Source: Delphinapterus leucas | Taxonomy: Eukaryota > Chordata > Mammalia > Artiodactyla > Monodontidae | Assembly: GCF_002288925.2 (NCBI RefSeq) | Contig: NW_022098092.1 | Coordinates: 1,917,425-1,981,424, forward strand | Direction: 5' to 3' | DNA: 64,000 bases | In this document: positions 35,067-46,270 of the stretch, in pieces | Layout of the letters: every line of letters begins with the position of its first letter | Position numbering within the stretch: the first letter of the stretch is position 1 | Position numbers and translations under genes: made by a program | Notes under the pieces: model-generated | The model's input: only the letters and a program-made list of their open reading frames with translations | Database searches by the model: none | What the model was told of the DNA's origin: nothing

Positions 35067-35716
35067 GCAGGTTTATAAAGAATGCTTCAGCTCCGCAAGT
35101 TTAGAACTAATGGAGAAGACAAAGAAGATGTTCAAATGGAGAGAAAAATGTCATCTTTGTTGTCAATAAATGCTGAATTGGAGAAAGTGGCTTAGACATG
35201 GGGCCGAAATAGTCTTGCTGATACTTTCTCCTGAAACAGATGGACTATCCACCAGATCAGTGACTCAACTCATCATGCAAGGGCAGGAGTTTTGTACTAA
35301 GAATATTAACAGCCAGTATGGCAGAGGCACCAAATAATCAGAAAGGGGTAGGCACTGAAGTGAGAACAGAAACTGTCTAGAAACCTTACAGGGCCAGGCC
35401 CCTCCCGAGCAGTCAGAGAGCATCCTGATCCACCATCTCTACAGATGGGCAGGGCAGAAGAGCCCAGAAGCAGCTGGGTTGAGCATACCTACTGTCTTCT
35501 CCCAAACTCCCCATTCAAAGAAGTCATTCCTCTGGAGAGAAGTAATGCTTAGCAAGAGAGCCTAAGAGTATGACTCCAGTCCTGTGTTTCAAACTGTAGT
35601 TTAAGACCATTAGTGAATTGTGAAATCAATTTATATCATATATATGTTTTATACATATATATATATATATATGGAATACAGTGGACAATAACACCCTCTC
35701 ATGAAACTTTTGTTTT

Positions 35717-35751
<35 letters not shown>

Positions 35752-36770
35752 GAGGTACCATGTAAAATATCTATACCTTCTTCATGCTTTTTAGGAGATT
35801 TTCTCAACCTGATCTTAATATCAATACTTGCTTATTTGGTCTTTCTTTGGCTATATCCACTCTGCTATTCACCCCAGACTTTGAGGTCTTTATTTCATCT
35901 ATGACATTTTTCATGTCTGACTCTATAGTTGGTTCTTCTGTATGACTTCTTGTTCCTCCTTCATATTTCCCCAATCCTCTCTTTTCCTTTTTAGAATAAT
36001 ACTTAAAATGGGTATTTCATTTCCTGTCCTGCCTAGTCCATGAACTCTGCTGTGTCTGGTTATGGTTGCCCTGTATGTTGTCTTTCTCTTGATGGGTGTG
36101 TGTCCCTCAGCTGTCTCTTTTCTGCCCCTGTGAGCTCCTATTTCTTTGGGGCCAGGACTGAGTGCCTGGGGGAGGGGGCAAAGCCCAAGTATAGCTTGAA
36201 CTTTTCCTGGTGAGTTGAGAAGGAGACTCGTGTACAGTCTATACCTCCTGGTTTATACTGTCCTGAGCAGACATCTGCATCCCTGAAGTACCTCCCTGTA
36301 CCTCTCTCTATCCAGGTAGGACTCTTACTAGAAGCTGCCACCCATGGTTGCCATAACCTAGTGCCTAAGGTATCAGGAGGGCGGAGAGGAGTGGTGGAAG
36401 AGAAGCTAAGGTACAGGCCAGTTCACTGCCTTGTACTTGTTTTTGACTTCCCTCCTCACCCAGAGGCTGTAAGCCACCCCACCCAGCCAGTGCCTTCTCA
36501 GCCTGCAGTAATAGTATGGTGACAGCTATAGGGCTGGCCAAGGTCTGCCCCGGACAAGGTGGGGAAGAAGAAAGTGTGTGTCTATCAGAAAACTCTGATG
36601 GGGCTGTGTCCTATTCTGCTCTGGGCTGCCATTGTCCACACCCCAGCCCGGCCCTCTTCTGGTAGCCACAGGGCTAGTTTCTCTGATCTGCCAACTTCCC
36701 TGTGACTCCTGGGTATCCCCCTGACCTGGGGCTGGCTTGTGCTATCTGCCAACTTGTCAGCTTATCTCCA
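35067..36770. other. Spacer with AT and TG microsatellites, no gene seen
   Basis: Contains an (AT)n run at about 35656-35672 and a (TG)n run at about 35720-35748. The part 35790-36340 is T-rich and looks like decayed repeat sequence I cannot name. Short frames here show no recognisable domain. Confidence 0.5.
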
Positions 36771-36952
36771 TCTCCTAAAAGAGAAAACTGAAGCCTGGAG
36801 AGAGGAAGTGACTTCCCCAAGACCACAGAGTCAATAAATGATGCAACTGGGGTTTGTATCAGGTCTGTGTGATTGCAAAACCATGCTTCTTTAAATATCC
36901 TAGATCCCCCTTTACAGTTGCTGGAACCTAGGTCCACTCATTTTATCATACT
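36770..36952 (+). repeat. MIR fragment and host flank copied into the ERV
   Basis: MIR-like sequence (AGAGGAAGTGACTTCCCCAA, then GTCTGTGTGATTGCAAAACC) leading into a unique segment ending TCATTTTATCATACTTTT. The last 80 or so bases (about 36872-36952) recur at 37371-37452 inside the retroviral pol remnant. Because this copy continues a MIR, it is the likely original. Confidence 0.75.
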
Positions 36953-36989
36953 TTTCATCTGAAAAAGAAGCAAAACTCAAGAGTTTGGC

Positions 36990-38260
36990 TCTGAAGCCTC
37001 TCATATGTATTGGAGGAGAGAAGAGTAGCAGGGTTAAAAGTTATTAGAGCATAATAGAGTTATGTGAGGAGCAGTTAACAAAAGGCCTTCATAGGAGGTG
37101 AGGCAGCTGACTGAGAAATGTTGAGTGTGATGAGAACTCAGGAAGGCTTCTACTGCATGAGGTACAAAGATGGTTAAAGGGGATCCCACAATAATTTTCT
37201 TGGTGCTCTTAACCAAAAGGGCAGTGGCCATAATGGCTCTAAGGCAAGGAGGGTGTCCCCATGCCACAGGGTCCAGTTGCTGGCTATAATACCCTAAGCA
37301 TCAATGGTGGTCCCATGTTTTTGGGTGAATATCCCCAGGGCATTCTTTTCCTTTTCATAAACAAAAAGGATTGCAAAACCATGCTTTAAATATCCTAGAT
37401 CCCCCTTTACAGTTGTTGGAACCTAGGTCCACTCATTTTATCATACTTTTATCATACTGATAATTTTATCATACTTTTATCATACTGATAATTGCAATGT
37501 CCAAGAGCAAGTGGGTTCATCAAACTCTCCTTTAAGGCCTTGGAAACTATGTTGTCTGGTTCTCATAAAATTGGGTCCAGGTTGTTATTGTTTAGTAAAA
37601 TATTACAGAGGTTTGGCCATAAGAAATTTGAAATCCAGTTTTGGCAATAGCCAACTAGCCCAAGAAAACCTCCCAGTGGGCACTTAGTTTTGGGTTTTAG
37701 GAAACTTAGGACACCATGAAGTCTATCTGAATCTGAGTGTAGCCCTTGTTCTGATATCAGATATCCTAAATATCAAACCTGGGTTCGGGCAAACTGCAAT
37801 TTTTCTTTGGTGAACTTCGGTCCCTTTGAGGCTAAAAGCTTTAGCAAGTCGATGCTGTCTTTCTGTGAGAAACCTTGAGAAAGAGAGAAAAGAAATAAAT
37901 CATCTACATATTGCAACAAAGTAGAACCTCTAGGGGACTTTATATCATCCAGATCAGCTTCTGGGATTTGCAAGAAATAAGAAGTAATGTCTCAAGTAGA
38001 ACCTTGAGACATCACTGTCCAGGTGAATTGTTTTTCTTCCCAAGTGAAGGCAAAAAGGTAGGTAGGTAGCTTCATCAACAAGAATACTAAAGAATGCACT
38101 GCATAAATCAATTACAGTAAAAAATTTACATCTGGTGGGAATGGATGTTAGCAACATACATGGATTAGGAACAACAGGGTGTGGAGAGATAACAGTGTTG
38201 TTTGTTGCTCTGAGGTGCAGCACAAACCTCCACCCTTGACCCTTAGGTTTTCTCACTGGT
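36990..38260 (-). pseudogene. ERV reverse transcriptase remnant (YVDD box)
   Basis: Minus-strand frames hold the fingers and palm region (38256-37954: KPKGQGWRFV, then FFTVIDLCSAFFSI), a frameshift, and the YVDD catalytic box at about 37910-37899. Thumb and connection similarity continues to about 37034 (TPHAVE-like wording and SCLTSYE). An extra host-derived segment at 37371-37490 breaks the frame. RNase H proper, integrase and env are not seen. Confidence 0.85.
37371..37490 (-). repeat. Host-derived insert inside ERV pol
   Basis: Positions 37371-37452 repeat the flank at about 36872-36952, differing by one 3-base deletion and one substitution. They are followed by a short tandem of TTTTATCATACTTTTATCAT-like units. 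The pol similarity runs up to this insert on both sides with nothing else missing. Confidence 0.8.
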
Positions 38261-38648
38261 AAAATGGGAGTGTTACAGGGCTACTACAAGGGATAATGAG
38301 GCCTTGAGCCTTGTAACTGTTATGGGTCTTATGCCCTGAAGAACTTCTTATAGGGTGTTAACTAATTCTGGGGAGAAGTTTTGAGGGGTCTATATGAATC
38401 TTGATGGGAGGTACGCTATGAATTTTGCCAACATCAGTTGGAGATTTTGCCCAGAAGGGGGATGGTAGCTGATTCAATAGGCACAAATGATCTGTGTTTC
38501 TAGAATAAGCTCTAATACTGTCAGAGATGGAACAAATAAAAGATGTCAAAGGATCATTTAATTCACCTGGTGGGTGACTTTGATGACTACTGTCAAATTC
38601 TAGAATTATTTCCTTTTTTGGGGAGAAAGAAATTCTGGCATGATACTT

Positions 38649-38760
38649 TTTTTATTTCTTGGCCACACCACACAGCATTCAGGACCCAGACCAGGGATAG
38701 AACCCATTCCCCCTGCAGTGGAAGCATGGAGTCCTAACCACTGGACCGCCAGGGAAGTCC
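38649..38760 (-). mobile_element. Short CHR-related SINE inside ERV
   Basis: Minus-strand short SINE (TTTCTTGGCCACACC, then GGACCGCCAGGGAAGTCCC) between target duplications CTGGCATGATACTT (38635-38648) and CTGGTGTGATACTT (38761-38774). It interrupts the ERV between protease and reverse transcriptase, so it is younger than the provirus. Confidence 0.87.
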
Positions 38761-38929
38761 CTGGTGTGATACTTCTATAAGAAGTCTTGGCCTAATAAAT
38801 GGATGAGGTGGAGGGACTGAGGAGAAAGGCATGTATATCTTTCAAAGGGTCTAGACAAAAAAGAATAGGTTCAGGGACAGGAAGCGCTTGAGGTTCATTA
38901 GAGATCCCACTGTTGGAACTGTATTAGTA

Positions 38930-39110
38930 CTCCGAGGCAGGGGCTGCTTTATAGTAGTGGGGTTGAGCACCGAGACTGTGGCTGCAGTGTCAGTTAGGAT
39001 GAGAAGAGACCCATCCCAAATCTGGAGGAGTGTTTCTCCAAGCTGATTAAGAGGGAGGATTGGGAAGCGGCCCCGTAGTTCCTTGGAGCCCTGTCAGTGA
39101 GAATTGGGAA
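38930..39110 (-). pseudogene. ERV protease remnant with altered active site
   Basis: On the minus strand at about 38991-38977 the frame reads DTAAT where retroviral aspartic proteases have DTGA(T/S). The glycine of the catalytic Asp-Thr-Gly is therefore replaced. It sits between the gag zinc knuckle and the reverse transcriptase, as expected. Short and broken. Confidence 0.6.
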
Positions 39111-39219
39111 GAAGTTGGAAAAGCTGGTTAGAGGGATAATGGTGCCTGAAGTGCTTGAGTCTGTAACAATCTCTTTTCCATGTCCTGGCTCTTTGCAGTA
39201 ATAGCAGAAACTGGGAGGG

Positions 39220-40380
39220 TGTTGATTTTATTTAGGGGACTTCATTTTTGGAGTTGAAGATTAAGAATTTTGGTGGTGACTCACCTACAGCGTGAGAGCT
39301 GGTTTGCCAGACTACCTAAATCTAGAGTGGACATAATTTCCCAGTTCATCCTGGTCCTTTATATTAGAAGGGAAAGGTCCTGGTTCAGCCCACTAATAAA
39401 CAGAGTTAAAAGTTACCCATGGGGAATCAATATCTGAAGGAAGATGAGAATTTTCTTAAAAAATAATCTGAAGTTGACTGTAATAGTCATGAACAGGTTC
39501 ATCAGATTTTTGTGGGCAAGCTTGAATTTTGTCTCAATCAATAGGCTTTGGAAAAGCCCTAGAAATTGCTCAGTGAAGTCACCTAGCAATTGAACAAGCC
39601 TGATCATATAATCAATTAGTGGGCTGCTCTCCCAGTTGTAATTCTAGAGCCCTTTCATGATTTTCCCAATTAGGGGTTTTTATCTAAGGCTGGGCCACTG
39701 ACAAGCATATTAACTAGCTGATATAAGTTGGAGAAACCAGGTTCATAAGTTTGAATGACTATACTTTTAAATTCCTCAGCAAATCCGGGAGGACCTTCAG
39801 TTACTTTGGGAAAATCTTTTAACTATGGCTTGCAGTTTAATTTTAATCCAGGGAATATAAGAAATTAAGGGTTTTTCTCTGGGTCCTCAGGAGGCTTAAT
39901 TTTAAAGGGACAGATTTTCCTCTGAACCTTTAATTTTAAAGGTTCAGAGGAAAAGGGGGTAGGGAGAGTTTCAGAAAAAAGGACAAGTTTGGTGAGAGAT
40001 TTAGCATGGGGGACTCGAGAGTATAGAGGAGGTGTAGGTGGTATAGAAGGGAAGGAGGAAGATGGCGCTGGGAACAGGGCCTGAACATGAAGAACCAAGG
40101 GAGAGAGAGATAAGATGGTGTCAGAGGCAGAATGGGAGACAAAGAAGCCAAGGAAGAAGAGTCCAAGGCTTTGGGAGCCATTTTGTTTTTCTTCATTTGC
40201 CGTACTTAATCTTAAAATCTTATTTTTCAGAGAGGCAATTTTAGACTCCTGATAACATTGGGAATCCTCAAAGTACCAATTGAAATAGGCATACAACTCA
40301 GTTCTGGAAAATTTTTGAGCCATTTTAGTCCAATTTGGTTTTAATGAAATTAAGTTTGTGGATTTCGAAAGTTCCTCCAA
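39220..40380 (-). pseudogene. ERV gag remnant (matrix, capsid, broken zinc knuckle)
   Basis: The longest open piece is 40380-39865, a matrix-like N-terminus followed by a proline-rich stretch as in gamma-type gag. Capsid-like wording continues in the same direction down to about 39600, with stops. Near 39205-39165 a nucleocapsid CCHC zinc knuckle is visible through C-x2-C-x4-H, but a lost base shifts the frame before the last cysteine. It is non-functional. Confidence 0.75.
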
Positions 40381-41053
40381 ATGGCCTTTGATATTCTAAA
40401 TTGCCTTTGGTTGGGTTGGTCCATTTGTTGAAATGTGCATGAAGAATGATGCAGTTTTTAAACATAAAATCATTCAGAGTCACTATAGGGAGGACACCCT
40501 CAAACTATTTAGGTAACTGATATCCTATTTCTTACAGGTTTTTCTCTAGAGTAAAAACAATTTTCAAACAGCTCAAACAACTTGAAAGCTGATACCATCC
40601 AATTCTAAGGAAACAGGTTGGTCCCAGAGAAGCCAGGCCAAAGACTTTCTCAGTCAGTTTCTAGAGAATAGCCCCTATTCCTAAGGAATGGGCTGACAGC
40701 TGAACTGGCACAGTTTCAGTGAAGCAGCTCTTGTTCCCATAGGAATGGGCCCACAGCTTCTCAGCCAGCTTCAATTGAAACGTTCTGATCTCAAAAATCA
40801 GACCAAGGTGTGAAAAAAGTACTCGCATACAGCACAAGACCTTAACCAGAAAGACGAAAGCTTTAAGTAGATCCCCCCAAAAGCCTGGAGAGCTTCAAAG
40901 GCAAAGAGAGTGTGAGCTTGATCCAGGAGAAAGACCAGGGCTGGTGAGAAAAGCAGTGAGTGACAGTGGGCTCAATTGTGGTGCTGCATCTGTTTGCTCA
41001 CCAGTCCTCGAACCAGCAGGGATCATCTCTGGCCCCCATATGGGCCACCAAAA

Positions 41054-41500
41054 TGTTGACCTAAAATAAAAAGACTGCCAGATATTTCTCCAGCCAAGGT
41101 GGGTTTATTCAAGATGAGCAGAGAATTGCAATTTGGGGCCTGCAATTGTGGGAAGCCATGTGCAAGTCCTTGCATGGCAAGGGAAGGAGAACTCTTTTAT
41201 AAAGGGGAAAAGGAAGCTGGGAGGGCTACAGTAAACAAAGAGTCCATGGCTTTTCACTGGATGAGTCCTTGTCAGGAAGGAAGAGGAATCTTTCTTTTTT
41301 TTTGCAGTATGCGGGCCTCTCACTGTTGTGGCCTTTCCCGTTGTGGAGCACAGCCTCTGGACGCGCAGGCTCAGCGGCCATGGCTCACGGGCCCAGCCGC
41401 TCCGCGGCATGTGGGATCTTCCCGGAACAGGGCACGAACCCGTGTCCCCTGCATCGGCAGGCGGACTCTCAACCACTGCGCCACCAGGGAAGCCCAAGAG
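41054..41500 (-). mobile_element. 5' LTR of the class I ERV, split by a SINE
   Basis: On the minus strand the LTR ends in CA at 41054, followed by TTT and a TGGTGG-type putative primer-binding site. Upstream are a minus-strand AATAAA (in TTGAATAAACCCACC, about 41110-41096) and a TATA-like TTTATAAAAGAG near 41205-41190. The U3 part is interrupted by a SINE at 41296-41495; its outer limit beyond about 41510 is not determined. I could not assign the primer tRNA. Confidence 0.7.
41296..41495 (-). mobile_element. Young CHR-type SINE in ERV LTR
   Basis: Minus-strand 200-bp SINE with an exact 15-bp target duplication AAGAGGAATCTTTCT (41281-41295 and 41496-41510). It is nearly identical to the copies at 47277, 52169 and 58426. 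Confidence 0.93.
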
Positions 41501-41509
41501 GAATCTTTC

Positions 41510-43050
41510 TTATTCCTTTTGGGCTCTGTTATCATCATCACAGAGTGTGAGAGCCCCCTGCTTCTGGTCTCTTGACTATTTAATTAAGGTTTCTCTTTAT
41601 TAATTTTTTTACACTGGAAATAAATACCCAGGAAGTTCCCTCCTCTCCCCAACTCTCTGTAGGGGCTATAGGGACCCCTAGTTGGCAACCATTGTTACAT
41701 GCAAAGAAAACTGGTCTTAGAGTCAGCAAGACCTGAACAGGGCACAGCATAGTGGTATCAGAAGGATCTGGGCTCAATTTCCGGACCCACTCTGACCTTC
41801 ATCATGCCACATAACCTCTTTGAACCTGTTTCTTCAACTGTAAAATGAGGATAATGATTGTGCAGACACTGTTGGTGGCCTATCCAACAGAGCCATCCCT
41901 CTGTTTTTCTTGCTAACAGAATCCCAACTTTATTTATTTGGTATGTGCTCAGCCTTGGGAGGAGTCATGACTTAAAACTAAGATGATTGGAGCCTTCCAG
42001 TTCCTGTTGATCAGTTTTAGTGTAGGGGTGAGCATCTGGCTCAGTTCTGGCCCAGGGGTTGTAGGTAGAAGACTGCTAGCCTTCTAGGAAGTAATTTTCT
42101 CCCTTCCCACAGAGAGTGCTGTCATGTGAGGAAGCTCCGCTTTGTGAGCTGGAGCGACCACAGTTCAAACGTGAGGTCCAAGCCTGAAAATGAAACCCAA
42201 CTTGCTGAGGGAAGGCACAAAAGGGAAGGGAAAACCCAGGTCTCTGAGGATATTATGGAGCTTCCAAACCAATCCGAGGTCTAATTTCCTACAGACTCCT
42301 AAATAAACAACAAATACCTTTAGGCCATTGTTAGTTGAGTTTTTCTCTTGACTGCAGCCAAACGCATTGTAACCAATATAATGATCCTTATGGATGAGGC
42401 AGTGTATGTAAGAGTGTCTATTCTTGTGCACACGATGTAGGCACTCAAGTGATGTTAACTTCCTCACCTCCTTTGACCCTTCATCCTGCTCACCCTATTG
42501 GACCCCAGCCCTGGGTGAATCCAGGGTGTTCCTGCTTCCAGACCGTTAAACTATGCTCCTTAATACACACAACTAGACACATTGGCACTATCAGTTACTC
42601 ATGGTGACCAGCCTCAACTGGGTCATCCACACTTTCCAGTCAGTTTCTCCTCCTCCACTCTCTGAAATGGCAATTTCAAATCTTTACGTTCTTCTCTCTT
42701 TGCCCCTCACCTCACCTCCCCCTCTCTGCTCACAGACAGAAGAGACAGCTCACCTCCTACCTCACCGACAACAAAAAAGCCAGTAGAGGGGGCCTTGCCA
42801 ATCTTCTCCACCAAACACACGGAAAACTTCCTTCTTTCCGAGGCCAGCCCCTCACATGTCACATGCTTTGGACCCACCCCGGGGTGGTTTTTAGGTCTTC
42901 TCTGCCCTAGTCTGTCCTTCCTTAGAACATTCCACCACATACTGTACCAAACAAACATATTCAAATGTACTCACGTCCCATGTTAAACATATTGCTGTAA
43001 AATATTTAAATAATTAAAAAGTTTTTCTTTAAAAATTACTTAGCTACAGA
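41510..43050. other. Spacer between the ERV and the SINE at 43066, no gene seen
   Basis: The first part may belong to the ERV LTR U3. A MIR-like piece is near 41700-41870. The rest (to 43050) is repeat-like but I cannot name it; no supported gene. Confidence 0.4.
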
Positions 43051-43065
43051 TAACTTGTCTAATTT

Positions 43066-43334
43066 TTTTTAATAAATTTATTTATTTTATTTATTTATTT
43101 TTGACTGAGTTGGGTCTTTGTTGCTGTGCGCGGGCTTTCTCTAGTTGTGGCGAGCGGGGGCTACTCCTTGTTGCGGTGCGCGGGCTTCAGTAGTTGTGTT
43201 GTGTGGGCTCAGTATTTGTGGCGCACGGGCTTAGTTGCTCCGCGGCATGTGAGATCTTCCCAGACCAGGGCTTGATCCCGTGTCCCCTGCATGGGCAGGC
43301 AGATTCTTAACCACTGTGCCACCAGGGAAGTCCC
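43066..43334 (-). mobile_element. Long-form CHR SINE
   Basis: Minus-strand CHR SINE with target duplication AACTTGTCTAATTT at 43052-43065 and 43335-43348. It shows the B-box-like GGGATCAAGCCC and the tail block AAGAAAGCCCGCGCACAGCA in complement. Confidence 0.9.
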
Positions 43335-43639
43335 AACTTGTCTAATTTGTGATTGGCTATGTTTTTTTGCTTTTTGTTTTTTTTGGGGGAGCACTAAGTT
43401 GCTCATTGGGAGTATTTTTCAAGGTGAGAAAAATCTAGCTCTCAATTTGTTTTCAAATGCAACGGCATCTTTATGAGAGTTAAATATTATCATAAAGGAA
43501 GTTGATGTAATACTCTGTTGTGCGGACATTTAATTAAACATATTAGTTTTGATTCTGCAGTTTTAAAAAAATCTTGGAGCCAATCATTTAACTTTTAGCG
43601 TTCAAAGATGTTTTTGTGGGTCTCTGAAAGACCTGTAGG

Positions 43640-44265
43640 CCCTAGGTAATTGATCAAATGCCAGGTGCCCCTTCCTGCATCTCAGGGCTCTTAACCCCTT
43701 ACTCACCTGCATCTTGCACACTTCCCTCTCTGCTGATTCTTCCCAATGCATTTAAATGTGCTCCAACTGCTGTCCAGATAAACCCCAACCCTAATAAAAC
43801 CTAGCTTAACAAAATCACCCCAGGGCCCATTGCACTAACCTTTCTAACTCTCCCCTCTCTTCCCCTCCCCACCCAAGGCCAACTATGGACTTGTTTACAC
43901 TATGTCCACTTCCAGGTGGCCCCTCACCCTCATGGCTCTCAGGGGAAAGACCAAAATCCATACCTTGGCCTATAAACCTTGAGCTGGTGGGGGCTCTGCC
44001 ACCTCAAGGACTCTGCTAATTGCTCCCCACCCTCCAATTCTCCTCAGACACAAGCTTTCTCCTGCCTCTGGGCCTTTGCCCTTGCTTTGGTGCCCCACGT
44101 GGAGCACCCTCTTCCACCTACTTCCTTGCCTCTGTAACTCGTATTTCTCTGGGCACCCTCCCCTGATGTTCCAGAGTCAGTCCCCCTATTACATAGCACT
44201 TGGTGCTCTTGCCTCCTGATATCTGGCTTTTAATTATTCATAATCTCTCATTCGTTGTCTGTCTC
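43640..44265 (+). repeat. L2-like fragment
   Basis: Contains the sort of wording seen in L2 3' regions (CCTTTGCCCTTGCTTTGGTGCC, TTCCTTGCCTCTGTAACTC, CACCCTCCCCTGATG). Diverged; edges approximate. Confidence 0.45.
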
Positions 44266-44268
44266 CTC

Positions 44269-44632
44269 GTATTAGTTTGGTAGGGCTGCCATAACAAAGT
44301 ATCACAGAGTGGGTGGCTTAAACAACAGAAATTAATTTTCTCACAGTTCTGGAGGCTAGAAGTCCAAGATCAAGGTACCGGCAGGTTTGGTTTCTTTTGC
44401 AGCCTCTCTTCTTGGCTTGCAAATTGCCACCTCTCACTGTATCCTCACATGGCCTTTTCCCTGTGCTTGTGTAACTCTGGGGCCTCTTCCTCTTCTTATA
44501 AGGACACCAGCCTTATTTTAACCTAATCACCCCTTTACAGCCCTTATCTATAAATAACTGTTAAGTTCTGACGCACTGGGGTTTGGGATTTCATCACATG
44601 AATTTTGGGAAGACACAAGTCAGCCTATAACA
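44269..44632 (-). mobile_element. MLT1-type MaLR solo LTR
   Basis: Third MLT1 LTR in the window in the same minus orientation. The plus strand begins GTATTAGTTTGGTAGGGCTG and ends GTCAGCCTATAACA. It has the usual internal blocks (TTCTCACAGTTCTGGAGGCT, AAGGACACCAGCCTTATTTT). Confidence 0.85.
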
Positions 44633-45544
44633 TCCAGGGACCCTTCCCAGTGTATCCTGAGTACCACGCATAGTACCTGACACAAAGTAAGAAACAAAAA
44701 CACATTTTCTAGCTAACCAACTGCCCCGGACTAACTTTGTGACAGTGGCCGGGTTCCTTCTGTTCTCTGCACCTTAGTTGCTTCATCTGTGATATTAGGC
44801 GGGAGAAGTTTGTCTCTAAGGACAGTCTGACAGCTGACCAAGCATCCTTATTTTTTTCAGTGAAATCTTTACCCCTCACCACTAGAGGGCGGTGTTACTG
44901 ATCTTTGTTTCTTCCTTGGGAATGCGCCTTCAACCCTCTAGCCCCAGGGACGTTAAAGTGGAGGAGCTGAGGCCAAGGATAGCCAGCAGCGAAACTATCA
45001 GCTGGGCACTCAGCCCGTCTTGAATTTCAACTCTGCCGCTTCCTGGCTGAGGTATCTTATCCAAAGTTCCCTTGAGAGTGTTAGTTTCCTCTGCTGCGAA
45101 ATGGGCAATGGAAATGGACAATGCCTAAGCACTACTAGGTGGAATGCCTTATCTGTGATATTATAGGGGGCAGATTTCCAGAGTTCCAAGTCTAGAGATC
45201 CCAAAAATGCAAATGCCCCACCTGCTACTATCCCAGTGACCAAGTTTCAGTCCGCTGATGGGTCGTGAGAATGTTGGCAGGTCTATCTAGGGAGTGGACC
45301 TTTCTGAGGGCTTGTTACTGACCAGAGAGCGCAGATGTCTAGAGGAAGGCAGGTGGGCAGAGTCTGGTTCCACTCTCTGCCCGTCCCCCATGAAGTAGAA
45401 ATGCAGGATGATTTGGGGCATCCTGGGTGGATGTAAGAGAGATTCTGGTCAATTTCAGAGGCTCCAAGTTTATTAAAGTATGAAGTGCCCAAGGAGGTGC
45501 AAAAAGAAAATTCCGAGTCAAAAGTATTTAGAAAATTAGTTTCG

Positions 45545-45866
45545 GGACTTCCCTGATGACACAGTGGTTAAGAATATTCCTGCCCATGCAGGGGACACGG
45601 GTTCGAGCCTTGGTCCGGGAAGATCCCACATGCCGCGGAGCAACTAAGCCCGTGCGCCACAACTACTGAGCCCACACGCCTAGAGCCCGTGCTCCACAAT
45701 AAGAGAAGCCACCCCAATGAGAAGCCTGCACACCGCAAAGAAGAGTAACCCCCACTCGCAGCAACTAGAGAGAGCCCATGCACAGCAATGAAGACCCAAC
45801 GCAGCCCCCCCAAAAATAATAAAATAAATAAATAAATTAATTAAAAAATATATTTTTTTAAAAAAA
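45545..45866 (+). mobile_element. Long-form CHR SINE
   Basis: Plus-strand CHR SINE starting GGGACTTCCCTGATGACACA, with the B-box GGTTCGAGCC and an AATAAA-rich tail. The target duplication AGAAAATTAGTTTCG flanks it (about 45530-45544 and 45866-45880). Confidence 0.92.
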
Positions 45867-46086
45867 GAAAATTAGTTTCGTGGTAAGTGTATGTTGTAAA
45901 CATACATAAAAAGGCAACCAGATTCCCTGGTCAACCACACACAGGGACCCTTGACTGTTGTCTGTCCCCAGATAAGAACCAACAATCAGACCTCAAAGAC
46001 CAACCTCCCAAAGATGCTGCCACTCTTGGGGAAATAAAGTGGCTGTGACAATTAAAAGTAGGCTTGGCTAAGAACCAAAACCAGAG

Positions 46087-46270
46087 GGACTTCCCTGGCG
46101 GTCCAGTGCTTAAGACTTCACCTTCCAATGCAGGGGGTGTGGGTTCGATCCCTGGTCGGGGAGCTAAGATCCCACATGCCTCGTGGCCAAAAAACCAAAA
46201 CATAAAACAGAAGCAATATTGTAACAAATGCAATAAAGACTTTAAAACAAAGAAAGAAAGAAAGAAAAAA
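46087..46270 (+). mobile_element. CHR/Bov-tA-like SINE with target duplication
   Basis: Plus-strand short-form SINE (GGGACTTCCCTGGCGGTCCA, GGGTTCGATCCCTGGTC) with an A-rich tail containing (AAAG)n. The flanking direct repeat AGAACCAAAACCAGAG is exact at 46071-46086 and 46271-46286. Confidence 0.92.

Larger units (their letters stand above)
36960..41495 (-). mobile_element. Decayed class I endogenous retrovirus (gag-pro-pol, one LTR)
   Basis: A minus-strand provirus remnant. From high to low coordinates it has an LTR (about 41054 upward), a leader, gag (about 40380-39220), a protease-like segment (about 39100-38930) and reverse transcriptase with connection domain (about 38260-36990). The gamma-type order and wording place it in class I (ERV1). 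It has many stops and frameshifts, two SINE insertions and one copied host segment. No env, integrase or 3' LTR is visible; coding similarity stops near 36990. It cannot encode functional proteins. Confidence 0.88.

Noticed and set aside
36138..36341. Continuation of the ERV (RNase H, integrase or env) below 36955
   Set aside because: Frames there match no retroviral domain I know, and a MIR occupies 36770-36900, so this is host flank.
39865..40380. Intact-looking 171-codon minus-strand frame as a host gene
   Set aside because: It is the gag remnant of the class I ERV. The frames on either side are broken, and it lacks the rest of gag in frame.
45545..46270. tRNA-like B-box sequences (GGTTCGANNCC)
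   Set aside because: They belong to the tRNA-derived heads of SINEs with A-tails and target duplications. No cloverleaf or intact tRNA gene was found.
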